A stretch of 13,289 bases of DNA, from positions 1-13,289 of the forward strand of contig CAMWRN010000042.1 of NCBI GenBank assembly GCA_947176675.1. Direction: 5' to 3'. Positions within the stretch are counted from its first letter, which is position 1; every line of letters begins with the position of its first letter. Shown here in pieces: positions 7,266 through 13,289 of the stretch. The position numbers and the translations under genes were made by a program. The DNA is from an uncultured Clostridia bacterium (GTDB lineage Bacteria > Bacillota > Clostridia > Oscillospirales > Ruminococcaceae). The notes beneath the pieces were generated by a model. It did no database searches, was not told the DNA's origin, and was given only the letters and a program-made list of their open reading frames with translations.

Positions 7266-7289
7266 GCCTGAAGCTTAATTTTCAGGCTT
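7264..7289 (-). repeat. Hairpin spanning the ymfF-ymfH junction
   Basis: A perfect 9-bp inverted repeat (AAGCCTGAA, arms 7264-7272 and 7281-7289, 8-base loop) contains the last codons and stop of the ymfF-like gene; its far arm overlaps the TTG of the ymfH-like gene. Ribosomes finishing the first gene would open it, which fits coupled translation where no Shine-Dalgarno site exists. Confidence 0.6.
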
Positions 7290-8552
7290 TTCCTCCTTTC
7301 CGGTAAGAACATAAACCGTGTCAAGCTTCAACGAATCAGCCGCTTTGACGATATCCTCACGGGTGACCTTTTTCAGCTTTTCTATCATTTCCTCAGGAGA
7401 AAGGGAGTCCCCCGAATAGCTTCGGCTGAAATACCATTCCGCAATGGAGCGCGCTCCGTCGCTTACGCCTTTCCATGAGTTGATAACAGACTTGCGGGCA
7501 TTTTCCATTTCCTCATCGGTAAAATCTCCGCGGCGCATAGCGTCAAGCTGATTGAGTATCTCCGCTTCCGCTTTGGATATATTTTCCTGCTCCACGCCGC
7601 TGTCAACGTAAACAACACCCTTTTTATCGTTATAACCCGATGAGCAGTAGTAGCACAGGCTAAGCTTCTCGCGGACGTTCATGAACAGCTTTGAGATAGG
7701 CGTTGCACCGAATATTGCATTCATAAGCTTCATTGTAACAGGATCGCCGCAGTCAGTCTTGAAGCCCATAACCATTTTGCTCTGGGCAACATCGTATTTT
7801 TCGGTAACTCTGCAAACCTCGCTTTTAAGCGGAGATTTAGCCGAAGAATTTTCTCCGCCGAAAGCTCTGCCTATAGAGTTAAGAGAGTCGGTAATAATCT
7901 TTTTGCAGCCGGCAGACTCCTGCGCTCCCACAAAGAAAATCTCTATCTGCGCGGTTTTAAGCAGCTCAAGATACTGCTTATAGGCGTCCGCGGACGTCAA
8001 CTTCTCCGCATGGGACACGTCTCCCTTTACGGAAACCGCAGCGGGCTCGCCGCTGAAAATGTTCATGTTGGCGCGTTTAAAGGCAAAAGAACGCTTTTCG
8101 TTTATCTCCGCTTCGATGTCGTCAATAAGCTCACGTTTTTTCAGTTCAAAGTCCTTTTCAAAGAACACTCCGTTCTGCAAATGAGGACTGATAAGACAGT
8201 CGGTCATGACCTTTGTCATATCCTCTGTGACCTTTTCGCCGTCAAAAGCGTAGCGGTCGTTGATACAGCCCGCCATAAGCGACAGAACCTGACTGTCCCC
8301 CATTTTGGACACGGAACCCTTTATTACCGCGCCGTACAGCTCGGAAAGCTTTTTGTTAAGCTCGGTAATGGTAGGATAAACGCTGCTGCTTCCGGCTAAA
8401 ATATAGGGTATAACAGCGTTAAGGGACGCAGTCTCCTGTGAAAGTCCGGTAACAAAGTGTATGATTATAGTATTTGTTTTCTGGCGTTCATTGATGATCG
8501 AGTTATAATGAATGCCGTCTCCGAGCTTTTCACGATTGTATTTTATTGCCAA
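7275..8552 (-). CDS. ymfF: M16-family peptidase homologue without zinc site, YmfF-like
   Basis: This M16-fold protein of about 425 residues lacks HxxEH. The place where it should occur, after the first strand, reads AVIPYILAGSS, so it is probably the non-catalytic half of a YmfF/YmfH heterodimer. The C-terminal half keeps family features such as VREKLSLCYYCSSGYNDKKG. Start choice: a TTG at 8561 directly abuts the AGGAG at 8562-8566 with no spacing, whereas the TTG at 8552 (protein start MAIKYN) is 9 bases from it and is preferred. It is the first gene of the five-gene minus-strand operon. The promoter region is shared with the divergent recombinase operon. Confidence 0.85.
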   Translation of the reverse strand: MAIKYNREKLGDGIHYNSIINERQKTNTIIIHFVTGLSQETASLNAVIPYILAGSSSVYPTITELNKKLSELYGAVIKGSVSKMGDSQVLSLMAGCINDRYAFDGEKVTEDMTKVMTDCLISPHLQNGVFFEKDFELKKRELIDDIEAEINEKRSFAFKRANMNIFSGEPAAVSVKGDVSHAEKLTSADAYKQYLELLKTAQIEIFFVGAQESAGCKKIITDSLNSIGRAFGGENSSAKSPLKSEVCRVTEKYDVAQSKMVMGFKTDCGDPVTMKLMNAIFGATPISKLFMNVREKLSLCYYCSSGYNDKKGVVYVDSGVEQENISKAEAEILNQLDAMRRGDFTDEEMENARKSVINSWKGVSDGARSIAEWYFSRSYSGDSLSPEEMIEKLKKVTREDIVKAADSLKLDTVYVLTGKEEKPEN

Positions 8553-8578
8553 TCTTATCAACTCCTATTAAATGATGT

Positions 8579-8612
8579 ATATAATAACATATCTTATATT
8601 ATAACATATCTT
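8579..8612 (-). promoter_or_regulatory. 17-bp tandem repeat that duplicates an extended -10 box (promoter of the minus operon)
   Basis: Two adjacent 17-bp copies, 8579-8595 and 8596-8612, differ at one base. On the minus strand each gives AAGATATGTTAT[A/T]ATAT, which contains TGTTATAAT or TGTTATTAT, a TGn-extended -10 element. No good -35 box is seen. Transcription would start shortly before the ymfF ribosome-binding site, leaving a very short leader. Confidence 0.55.
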
Positions 8613-8630
8613 TTTTTATAATTCTATACC

Positions 8631-8659
8631 TTGACAAAAAAAAAGTTAAGGTTTACAAT
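8631..8659 (+). promoter_or_regulatory. Strong vegetative promoter P1 of the recombinase operon
   Basis: A perfect -35 TTGACA (8631-8636) is followed after exactly 17 bases by TACAAT (8654-8659), five of six consensus bases. The spacer begins with an A-tract. Transcription would start near 8666, about 110 bases before the xer start. Confidence 0.75.
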
Positions 8660-8683
8660 TATATTATCCGTTTTTTTCAAATT

Positions 8684-8763
8684 TTTATGCGGAGAACTCA
8701 TATACTGTGACCGATGGCTGCGGTCTCAGTATAATGTATACAGATTTAATCGCTTTATGCGGA
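8684..8763 (+). repeat. Pair of 10-bp direct repeats in the xer leader
   Basis: TTTATGCGGA occurs at 8684-8693 and 8754-8763, 70 bases apart, on either side of promoter P2 and its dyad. This might be a second protein-binding pair or chance. Confidence 0.3.
8701..8735 (+). promoter_or_regulatory. Promoter P2 with an overlapping operator dyad, upstream of xer
   Basis: The -10 TATAAT (8730-8735) and -35 GTGACC (8707-8712) are 17 bases apart. They coincide with a 12-bp inverted repeat: TATACTGTGACC at 8701-8712 and GGTCTCAGTATA at 8722-8733, with one mismatch and a 9-base spacer. The arm centres are 21 bases apart, two helical turns, as for a dimeric repressor that would cover both promoter boxes. 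In RNA made from P1 the same dyad could form a hairpin. The WYL-domain regulator encoded in the same operon is the nearest candidate binder. Confidence 0.6.
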
Positions 8764-8777
8764 TATTGGAGGGTATT

Positions 8778-9776
8778 ATGGCATCGCAGAAAATCAATCC
8801 AAAGGAATGTCCTCGGTATTTAAACGAATTTTTCACCTTCCAGCGAGTTGTAAAAATCAAATCAGAGAGGACTCTTGAATCGTACTATATTGATCTGCGG
8901 ATTTTTTTAAGGTACGTTAAGCTTACCAAAGGAGAAATACGTCCCGACACGCCTATGAGGGACATCACAATATCGGATATCCCAATTGAATGGGTAAGAG
9001 ATTTTTCAAAGCTGGATATACTCAATTATCTCAGCTATGTGGCAACGGATCGGGGCAACACTGCCAAAACAAGACACCGCAAGCTTGCTTCGCTGAAGGT
9101 GTTCTACAAGTGTCTTTACCGCGACCTTAACCTCATTCCAAGCGATCCCACAAAAGATATCGACTATCCGAAAATGCACGAGCACCTGCCGAAATTCCTT
9201 ACCCTCAACGACAGCATAAAACTGCTTGAAAACATGAACAAAGAGGATCCCTACTACTACAGGGATTACTGCATTATAACGCTTTTCCTTAACTGCGGAA
9301 TGCGTCTCAGCGAGCTTGTTGGACTTAATCTTCAGGATGTGAACCTTGACGAACGCACCATGCGTCTGCTGGGTAAAGGTGACAAGGAGCGCATAATTCA
9401 TATAAACGACGCCTGTGCAGATTCCATCGTCCAGTATGTAAGCGAGAGAGAAAAATCTTCCGTTGAGCCTGACGCGCTGTTTTTAAGCAAACGTGGAACA
9501 CGTATCACAAACAGGCGAGTTCAGCAGATAGTGGACAACGCCCTGCGGGACAGCAATCTTGACAATCAGGGATATTCCACTCACAAGCTTCGCCACACCG
9601 CCGCAACACTTATGTATCAGCATGGAAACGTTGATACACTTATCCTAAAAGAGATTTTGGGACACAAAAGCATTTCCACCACTGAAATTTACACACACAT
9701 TTCAAACGAATCCGTCAAGGAAGCTATGGACGCTTCCCCTCTGGCAAATATCCGCAACAAAAATAAGCCGAAATAA
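8778..9776 (+). CDS. xerD: Tyrosine recombinase, XerC/XerD type
   Basis: This site-specific recombinase is complete at 332 residues. An N-terminal SAM-like core-binding domain (about 10-130) is followed by the catalytic domain. All six catalytic residues are visible: Arg176 in GMRLSELVGL, Lys200 in GKGDKER, His269 and Arg272 in THKLRHTAAT, His296 in LGHKSIS, and Tyr305 in TEIYTHIS. The frame is open back to 8631, but the ATG at 8778 is chosen because GGAGGG lies just upstream and the extra 49 residues cover two promoters and look non-coding. It could be a housekeeping Xer protein or an orphan integrase-like recombinase. No attachment or dif site, excisionase or phage gene is visible nearby, so the symbol is tentative. 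It heads a four-gene operon. Confidence 0.9.
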   Translation: MASQKINPKECPRYLNEFFTFQRVVKIKSERTLESYYIDLRIFLRYVKLTKGEIRPDTPMRDITISDIPIEWVRDFSKLDILNYLSYVATDRGNTAKTRHRKLASLKVFYKCLYRDLNLIPSDPTKDIDYPKMHEHLPKFLTLNDSIKLLENMNKEDPYYYRDYCIITLFLNCGMRLSELVGLNLQDVNLDERTMRLLGKGDKERIIHINDACADSIVQYVSEREKSSVEPDALFLSKRGTRITNRRVQQIVDNALRDSNLDNQGYSTHKLRHTAATLMYQHGNVDTLILKEILGHKSISTTEIYTHISNESVKEAMDASPLANIRNKNKPK

Positions 9777-9788
9777 AGGACTGATTAA

Positions 9789-10688
9789 ATGAAGCTTGAC
9801 CGTCTCATCGGGATAATTACCACTCTCCAACAGAAAGGAAAGGTCACTGCGCCTTATCTGGCGGATAAATTCGAGGTATCAAAGCGCACGATCAGCCGCG
9901 ATATCGAGGCTCTCTGCCTTGCGGGAATACCCATTGTCACCGAACAGGGATCAGGAGGCGGTATTTCTATAATGGATGGCTTTTCCATTGATACCACCGT
10001 GTTTACAGAAGATGAACTCCGCTCAGTTTTTGTGGGACTCAAATCCCTTGACAGTGTTTCAAATGACTCAAAATCTGCCTTGCTGGCCGAGAAGATAGGC
10101 GGAGTTATCCCCGTCGAGGAAAATATGCTGATAGACCTGTCATCGTTCTACAAGGAAAGCCTTGCGGAAAAGATCGATCTTCTGAAAAAAGCGGTCGACA
10201 GCCGCAGACGTGTTACGTTCCGCTATTATTACGCGAAAGGTGAGGAAGACAAGCTTATTGAACCCGCTCTTATCGTGTTCAAATGGTCAAGCTGGTACAT
10301 TTTGGGGTTTTGTCCCGAACGGGACGATTTCCGTATGTACAAGCTTACGCGTCTGTGGGATCTGTCGGTAACCGACGAAACATTCGCACCGCGCGATATA
10401 CCGCAGGATACGCTTTGCTTCAACGGTGCAATCGAAGACAAAATGTCAATTTCAGCATTGTACGAAGCAAGCGAAAAATTCCGTCTTGTAGACGAATACG
10501 GTCCCTATAGCTTTACCGTCACGGAGGACGGCAGACTTCACGCAAGATTCGGATTCCGCTCTGAAGAAAGCGCTTTACAGTGGTTTCTGAGCTTCGGCGG
10601 AAAGGTGGAAATACTGTCTCCCGAATCATTTCGGCAGATATATATAAACGAACTCAGGAGGACGCTCGGAATTTATGAAGATACTTAA
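9789..10688 (+). CDS. HTH-WYL domain transcriptional regulator (DeoR/YobV-like)
   Basis: This 299-residue DNA-binding regulator has an N-terminal winged helix-turn-helix (residues about 3-60; VTAPYLADKFEVSKRTISRDIEAL in pieces), ending in the wing QGSGGGI. A WYL domain at about 135-205 contains SSWYILGFCPERDDFRMYKLTRL, and a C-terminal WCX-like extension follows at about 225-295. WYL domains sense small ligands or nucleic acid and switch the HTH. An AGGA lies 9 bases before the ATG. The gene starts 12 bases after xer and overlaps the hydrolase gene by 14 bases. Local autoregulation through the dyad at 8701-8733 is plausible but unproven. Confidence 0.92.
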   Translation: MKLDRLIGIITTLQQKGKVTAPYLADKFEVSKRTISRDIEALCLAGIPIVTEQGSGGGISIMDGFSIDTTVFTEDELRSVFVGLKSLDSVSNDSKSALLAEKIGGVIPVEENMLIDLSSFYKESLAEKIDLLKKAVDSRRRVTFRYYYAKGEEDKLIEPALIVFKWSSWYILGFCPERDDFRMYKLTRLWDLSVTDETFAPRDIPQDTLCFNGAIEDKMSISALYEASEKFRLVDEYGPYSFTVTEDGRLHARFGFRSEESALQWFLSFGGKVEILSPESFRQIYINELRRTLGIYEDT

Positions 10689-11634
10689 AAATATTGTAAA
10701 AATTTTACTTACAGCAGTCGGTGTTATCGCCGCCGCACTGCTTATATGCTTTATCAACCACCGCGTAAGGATAAGCAGAGAAGCCAGACAAATAAACTTT
10801 ATCGGCACTCCCGTAACTGTAGACGGCCGCACCATGAACGTATACTCGGAAGGCGACGGCGATGTTACGCTGGTGTTTATGTCGGGCGGAGGTACCTGTT
10901 CTCCTGTGCTGGATTTCAAGTCCCTGTATTCGCTTCTGAGCGATAAGTACCGCATTGCCGTTGTGGAAAAATTCGGGTACGGCTTCAGCGACGTGGTAGA
11001 CAAGAAGCGTGACATTGACTCCATTCTTGAGGACACGAGAGCCGCGTTGTCGGCGGCGGGAGTGAAAGCTCCCTATGTACTTTGTCCTCACTCCATGTCG
11101 GGACTTGAAGCCTTGCGCTGGGCGCAGAAATACCCCGGCGAGGTTGCGGCGATAATCGGTCTGGATATGGCTGTTCCCGGATACTATGAAGAAATGGAAA
11201 TAAATATCCCGCTTATGCATTTGGCAAGCTTTGCGGCACAGGTCGGCGTAACACGCCTTATTCCCGATATTGCCGAAAGCGACGCTATTCTGTACGGCAC
11301 GCTTTCGGATGAGGAAAAAGAGCTGTACAGAGCGATTTTCTACAAGCGCACCGCGACCGTTACAATGATAAACGAGACCGAAACTGTCAAGGACAACGCC
11401 AAAATCGTTGAAGCTTCCGAAGTACCTCAACTGCCAATGCTTCTGTTCATTTCGGACGGATCTGGCGGAACGGGCTTCGACAAAGAAACATGGCGTAATA
11501 TCCCGAAAGAATACATTTCTCAGGTAAACGGCGGAGACTATATTGAGCTGGACTGTCCCCACTACATACACGACCACGAATATGAAAAAATCGCAGAGAA
11601 AATGACCGAATTCATTTCCGAAACGGAGGAATAA
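10675..11634 (+). CDS. Membrane-anchored alpha/beta hydrolase
   Basis: This 319-residue protein has one N-terminal membrane segment (about 8-27) and an alpha/beta-hydrolase domain. An oxyanion-hole-like MSGGGTCSP (69-77) comes before the nucleophile elbow PHSMSG with Ser140; the residue two after the serine is Ser rather than the usual Gly. Asp261 (FISDG) and His296 or His299 (CPHYIHDHE) are candidates for the rest of the triad. The substrate is unknown; esterase or peptidase activity at the membrane face is the family norm. The start lies within the end of the WYL gene. AGGAGG is 13 bases upstream and a weaker CGGA is 4 bases upstream, so coupling probably helps. The GNAT gene follows after 2 bases. 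Confidence 0.88.
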   Translation: MKILKNIVKILLTAVGVIAAALLICFINHRVRISREARQINFIGTPVTVDGRTMNVYSEGDGDVTLVFMSGGGTCSPVLDFKSLYSLLSDKYRIAVVEKFGYGFSDVVDKKRDIDSILEDTRAALSAAGVKAPYVLCPHSMSGLEALRWAQKYPGEVAAIIGLDMAVPGYYEEMEINIPLMHLASFAAQVGVTRLIPDIAESDAILYGTLSDEEKELYRAIFYKRTATVTMINETETVKDNAKIVEASEVPQLPMLLFISDGSGGTGFDKETWRNIPKEYISQVNGGDYIELDCPHYIHDHEYEKIAEKMTEFISETEE

Positions 11635-11636
11635 CA

Positions 11637-12269
11637 ATGACCTTTGACAATCACGACGAAAGAATAAAATACTACGAGCTTATGCTTGAAAGAAAAACGT
11701 TAGCGGACATTCCCGCCTTTCCCCTGCCCGACGGCTACAGGTTCGCTTTCTTTAGAAGCGGCGACAGGGACGCATGGATAGAGATCGAGAAATCCGCAAA
11801 GGAATTCAAAAGCTATGAGGCGGGACTCAAATCATGGAACGAATACTACGGCGGCAAAGACGACGAGCTTGCTCGGCGAATGATTTTCATCGAAACGGAA
11901 AACGGAGAAAAGGTCGCCACGGCAACGGCTTTTTACGATATTTACGGCAGGGACAAATCAGGCGCGGGCTGGCTGCACTGGGTATCGGTCAGACGGGACT
12001 TTCAAGGGAAAGGTCTGTCAAAGCCGCTTATCGCCTACACTCTTGAAGTAATGCGGTCGCTTGGGTATTCCCACGCAAAAATTCCTACGCAGACGACTTC
12101 CTGGGTAGCCTGCAAAGTCTATCTGGACTTCGGCTTTACGCCAATTCCCCAAAACGCGGAGCGAAACCGCGACGGTTGGAGGATAGTAAAAGCCCTGACA
12201 AATCACCCTGCTTTAGCGGAGTTTGATCCTGCCGAACCGAATGAAATTCTTGCGGATAACATCAACTAA
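11637..12269 (+). CDS. GNAT-family N-acetyltransferase
   Basis: This 210-residue protein is a likely acetyl-CoA-dependent acetyltransferase. Motif A is clear: WVSVRRDFQGKGLSKPL at about 115-131 contains the Q-G-K-G acetyl-CoA pyrophosphate loop, followed by the helix IAYTLEVMRSLGY. A motif-B-like region SWVACKVYLDFGFTPI (about 155-170) fits the family end YxxxGF. The acceptor substrate cannot be read from the sequence. GGAGG lies 7 bases before the ATG, inside the end of the hydrolase gene. It is the last gene of the xer operon; no terminator hairpin with a U-run follows, only the operator dyad of the next unit. Confidence 0.88.
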   Translation: MTFDNHDERIKYYELMLERKTLADIPAFPLPDGYRFAFFRSGDRDAWIEIEKSAKEFKSYEAGLKSWNEYYGGKDDELARRMIFIETENGEKVATATAFYDIYGRDKSGAGWLHWVSVRRDFQGKGLSKPLIAYTLEVMRSLGYSHAKIPTQTTSWVACKVYLDFGFTPIPQNAERNRDGWRIVKALTNHPALAEFDPAEPNEILADNIN

Positions 12270-12306
12270 ACATGACATACAGTTGTCATGTTCGGTGTGG
12301 TATTAT
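12268..12306 (+). promoter_or_regulatory. Operator plus extended -10 promoter for the DUF3795 gene (twin copy 1)
   Basis: A perfect 9-bp dyad, AACATGACA (12269-12277) and TGTCATGTT (12284-12292), encloses a 6-base spacer. It is followed by the extended -10 TGGTATTAT (12298-12306). The dyad's spacer falls exactly at the -35 position and no -35 consensus is present, as in regulator-dependent or tightly repressed promoters. The core ATGACATACA begins 29 bases before the -10 hexamer, the same distance as in the copy at 12681. Confidence 0.65.
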
Positions 12307-12359
12307 CTAAGTACGGCTGTTGTAGCTTTCAGCTGATAAAAGATACGGAGGTCAAAATT

Positions 12360-12650
12360 ATGGAAAAAACAATTGATTCCCGCTGCGGACTGCACTGCAC
12401 AGGCTGTGAATACAAGGAAAGCTGCGGCTGCGGAGGCTGCATTGAGACAAACGGTCACCCGTTCCACGGAGAATGTCCCGTTGCGGTATGCTGTCAGAAC
12501 AAAGGCTTTGTTCATTGCGGAGAATGTCCCGATATCCCCTGCGAGCTGCTGACGCAGTATTCCTGCGATCCCGAACAGGGAGATAACCCTCACGGCGCAA
12601 GGATAGAGCAGTGCAAAAAATGGGCGGCGGAAGTACCGTCAGTGCGATGA
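12360..12650 (+). CDS. Cysteine-rich DUF3795 protein
   Basis: This 96-residue cytoplasmic protein has 14 cysteines. The pattern C9-G-L-H-C13-x2-C16, then C22-x-C24-x2-C27, C39, C44-C45, C53-x2-C56, C61, C69 and C85 suggests bound metal, zinc or iron-sulfur. The CGLxCxxC opening is typical of DUF3795, a family without settled function. The frame is open from 12288, but GGAGGT (12347-12352) lies 7 bases before the ATG at 12360, so that start is chosen. It has its own promoter with an operator shared with the next gene. The stop codon overlaps a third copy of the operator's half-site. Confidence 0.88.
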   Translation: MEKTIDSRCGLHCTGCEYKESCGCGGCIETNGHPFHGECPVAVCCQNKGFVHCGECPDIPCELLTQYSCDPEQGDNPHGARIEQCKKWAAEVPSVR

Positions 12651-12656
12651 CATACA
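12647..12656 (+). promoter_or_regulatory. Orphan operator half-site
   Basis: A third exact copy of ATGACATACA lies 34 bases before the copy at 12681. It has no opposite arm and no -10 box at the conserved distance. It could be an auxiliary site for the same regulator or a chance match overlapping the DUF3795 stop codon. Confidence 0.35.
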
Positions 12657-12676
12657 AATCTATCAAAAATCCAAAG

Positions 12677-12715
12677 AAACATGACATACATATGTCTTTA
12701 CCAGTATGATATACT
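12677..12715 (+). promoter_or_regulatory. Operator plus extended -10 promoter for the flavin-reductase gene (twin copy 2)
   Basis: AAACATGACATACA (12677-12690), two variable bases and TGTC match the site at 12268 in 18 of 20 positions. The inner dyad here is GACATA-CA-TATGTC (12683-12696). An extended -10 TGATATACT (12707-12715) follows, with the hexamer 29 bases after the start of ATGACATACA, exactly as in the first copy. There is no -35 consensus. Confidence 0.65.
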
Positions 12716-12738
12716 TATGAAAAAAGGAGGTCATACAA

Positions 12739-13289
12739 ATGAACAAAAAACAATTTTGCGCCATTCCCGACAAAATGAAGGATATGCAGTTATGGGGCTT
12801 TAACTGGCTGGAATACGTTACCGCTATCCCGTCGCCCTTGGTTCTGGTCACGGGATACAAAAACAACGGACTTGCAAACGCTACCATGGATTCATGGCTG
12901 TGCTTTTCAAGCGAAAATGATTTTTACTGCATTTTCGGCAGCGTGGATAAACGTTCGCATATGTATGAGGTTGCAAAAAATCAAAAGCAGCTTGTTGTCA
13001 ATTTTCCCGACAAGGACGTTCTCGATAAATGTATGTCAACAATTAAAAATAACTTCTATGACAAGGACGAGCTGTCTCTTGCGGAACTTAGCTATCACAG
13101 CGGCAGCAAGGTTAAGGCTCCCGTTGTTGACGAGTGTTTCCTGAATCTTGAATGTGAAGTTGCTTGGGAAAAGCCGCTTTTTGAGGGAAGCAATCATTTG
13201 GTCGTATGCACAAGGGTGGTAAACGTCTGGTTGGCCGAGGAGCATTACACTCCCGAAAAGCTTGGACGTTACGGCGAAAGCGGTTATCT
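12739..13289 (+). CDS. Flavin reductase-like FMN-binding split-barrel protein (3' partial)
   Basis: The frame is open to the window end: 183 residues are visible and the stop is missing. The sequence fits the flavin-reductase-like (DIM6/NTAB) family: IPSPLVLVTGYKNNGLANATMDSW at about 30-53 (read in pieces), then CIFGSVDKRSHMYEVAKNQK with the usual flavin-binding R-x-x and the strand QLVVNFP at about 84-90. Members bind FMN and reduce flavins or other acceptors with NAD(P)H; the substrate here is unknown. AAGGAGG (12724-12730) lies 8 bases before the ATG. It has its own promoter and shares an operator with the DUF3795 gene, which hints at a redox- or ligand-responsive pair. Confidence 0.85.
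   Translation, partial: MNKKQFCAIPDKMKDMQLWGFNWLEYVTAIPSPLVLVTGYKNNGLANATMDSWLCFSSENDFYCIFGSVDKRSHMYEVAKNQKQLVVNFPDKDVLDKCMSTIKNNFYDKDELSLAELSYHSGSKVKAPVVDECFLNLECEVAWEKPLFEGSNHLVVCTRVVNVWLAEEHYTPEKLGRYGESGY

Noticed and set aside
8560..8590. Possible dif-like site near the recombinase (ACTCCTATTAAATG...)
   Set aside because: Only the first few bases resemble a Firmicutes dif arm. The other arm does not match, and the stretch is explained by the ymfF ribosome-binding site and the tandem promoter repeat.
8631..8777. N-terminal extension of the recombinase back to the TTG at 8631
   Set aside because: The stretch contains two good promoters and a dyad, the TTG is part of a -35 box, and a proper ribosome-binding site precedes the ATG at 8778.
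10705..11637. 310-codon open frame on the minus strand opposite the hydrolase gene
   Set aside because: It is exactly antisense to a gene with clear hydrolase motifs, and its translation is not recognisable. Its length follows from the codon bias of the real gene.
8778..12269. A WYL-linked defence island or mobile element around the recombinase
   Set aside because: No nuclease, helicase, toxin, phage, transposase or repeat-border signal is present. The neighbouring genes are ordinary chromosomal families with similar base composition.
12269..12292. The dyad after the GNAT gene as a transcription terminator
   Set aside because: The stem is AT-rich and short and is followed by CGGTGTGG rather than a U-run. 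The same sequence recurs before the flavin-reductase gene in promoter position, so an operator fits better.
12288..12359. N-terminal extension of the DUF3795 protein from the ATG at 12288
   Set aside because: That ATG lies in the operator dyad and upstream of the -10 box. GGAGGT before the ATG at 12360 marks the real start, and the CGLxC motif follows directly.

Overview
The base composition, codon use, strong purine-rich Shine-Dalgarno sites and gene families point to a Gram-positive Clostridia chromosome, probably an Oscillospiraceae/Ruminococcus-like gut bacterium. That placement is inferred from the families; there is no rRNA or tRNA marker in the window. Most genes are housekeeping. No phage, transposon, CRISPR array or RNA gene is visible.

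Layout. (1) 1-1630, plus strand: the end of an envelope-associated operon consisting of the membrane tail of a DUF1700/HAAS-like protein (cut by the window edge), a membrane-anchored DUF4097 beta-repeat protein and a small PspC protein, closed by a strong hairpin terminator that can serve both strands. (2) 1735-3540, minus strand: a class B penicillin-binding protein. Its ribosome-binding site lies inside a perfect 14-bp hairpin, and a 50-codon ORF encoding only the first half of an AraC-type DNA-binding domain precedes it. (3) 3610-8552, minus strand: a tight five-gene operon, in transcription order ymfF-like and ymfH-like M16 peptidase homologues, lgt, folD and a split-barrel flavoprotein, with overlaps or gaps of a few bases. 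Nearly all these genes appear to start with TTG. (4) 8562-8777: a divergent control region with a duplicated -10 element for the minus operon and two tandem promoters for the plus operon, the second framed by a 12-bp dyad. (5) 8778-12269, plus strand: a four-gene operon of a complete tyrosine recombinase, a WYL-domain regulator, a membrane-anchored alpha/beta hydrolase and a GNAT acetyltransferase. (6) 12269-13289, plus strand: two short units, a cysteine-rich DUF3795 protein and a flavin-reductase-like protein (cut by the window edge). Each is preceded by nearly the same operator at the same distance from an extended -10 box.

How it fits together. The minus-strand cluster joins lipoprotein maturation (Lgt), one-carbon metabolism (FolD) and the YmfF/YmfH pair. 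The plus-strand recombinase operon may be autoregulated through the dyad on its promoter, with the WYL protein as the obvious candidate. The most unusual signals are regulatory: the twin operators at 12.27 and 12.68 kb, which suggest that the DUF3795 and flavin-reductase genes form a small co-regulated unit, and the half-AraC ORF with a hairpin over the penicillin-binding-protein start. I see no clearly new multi-gene defence or mobile system.
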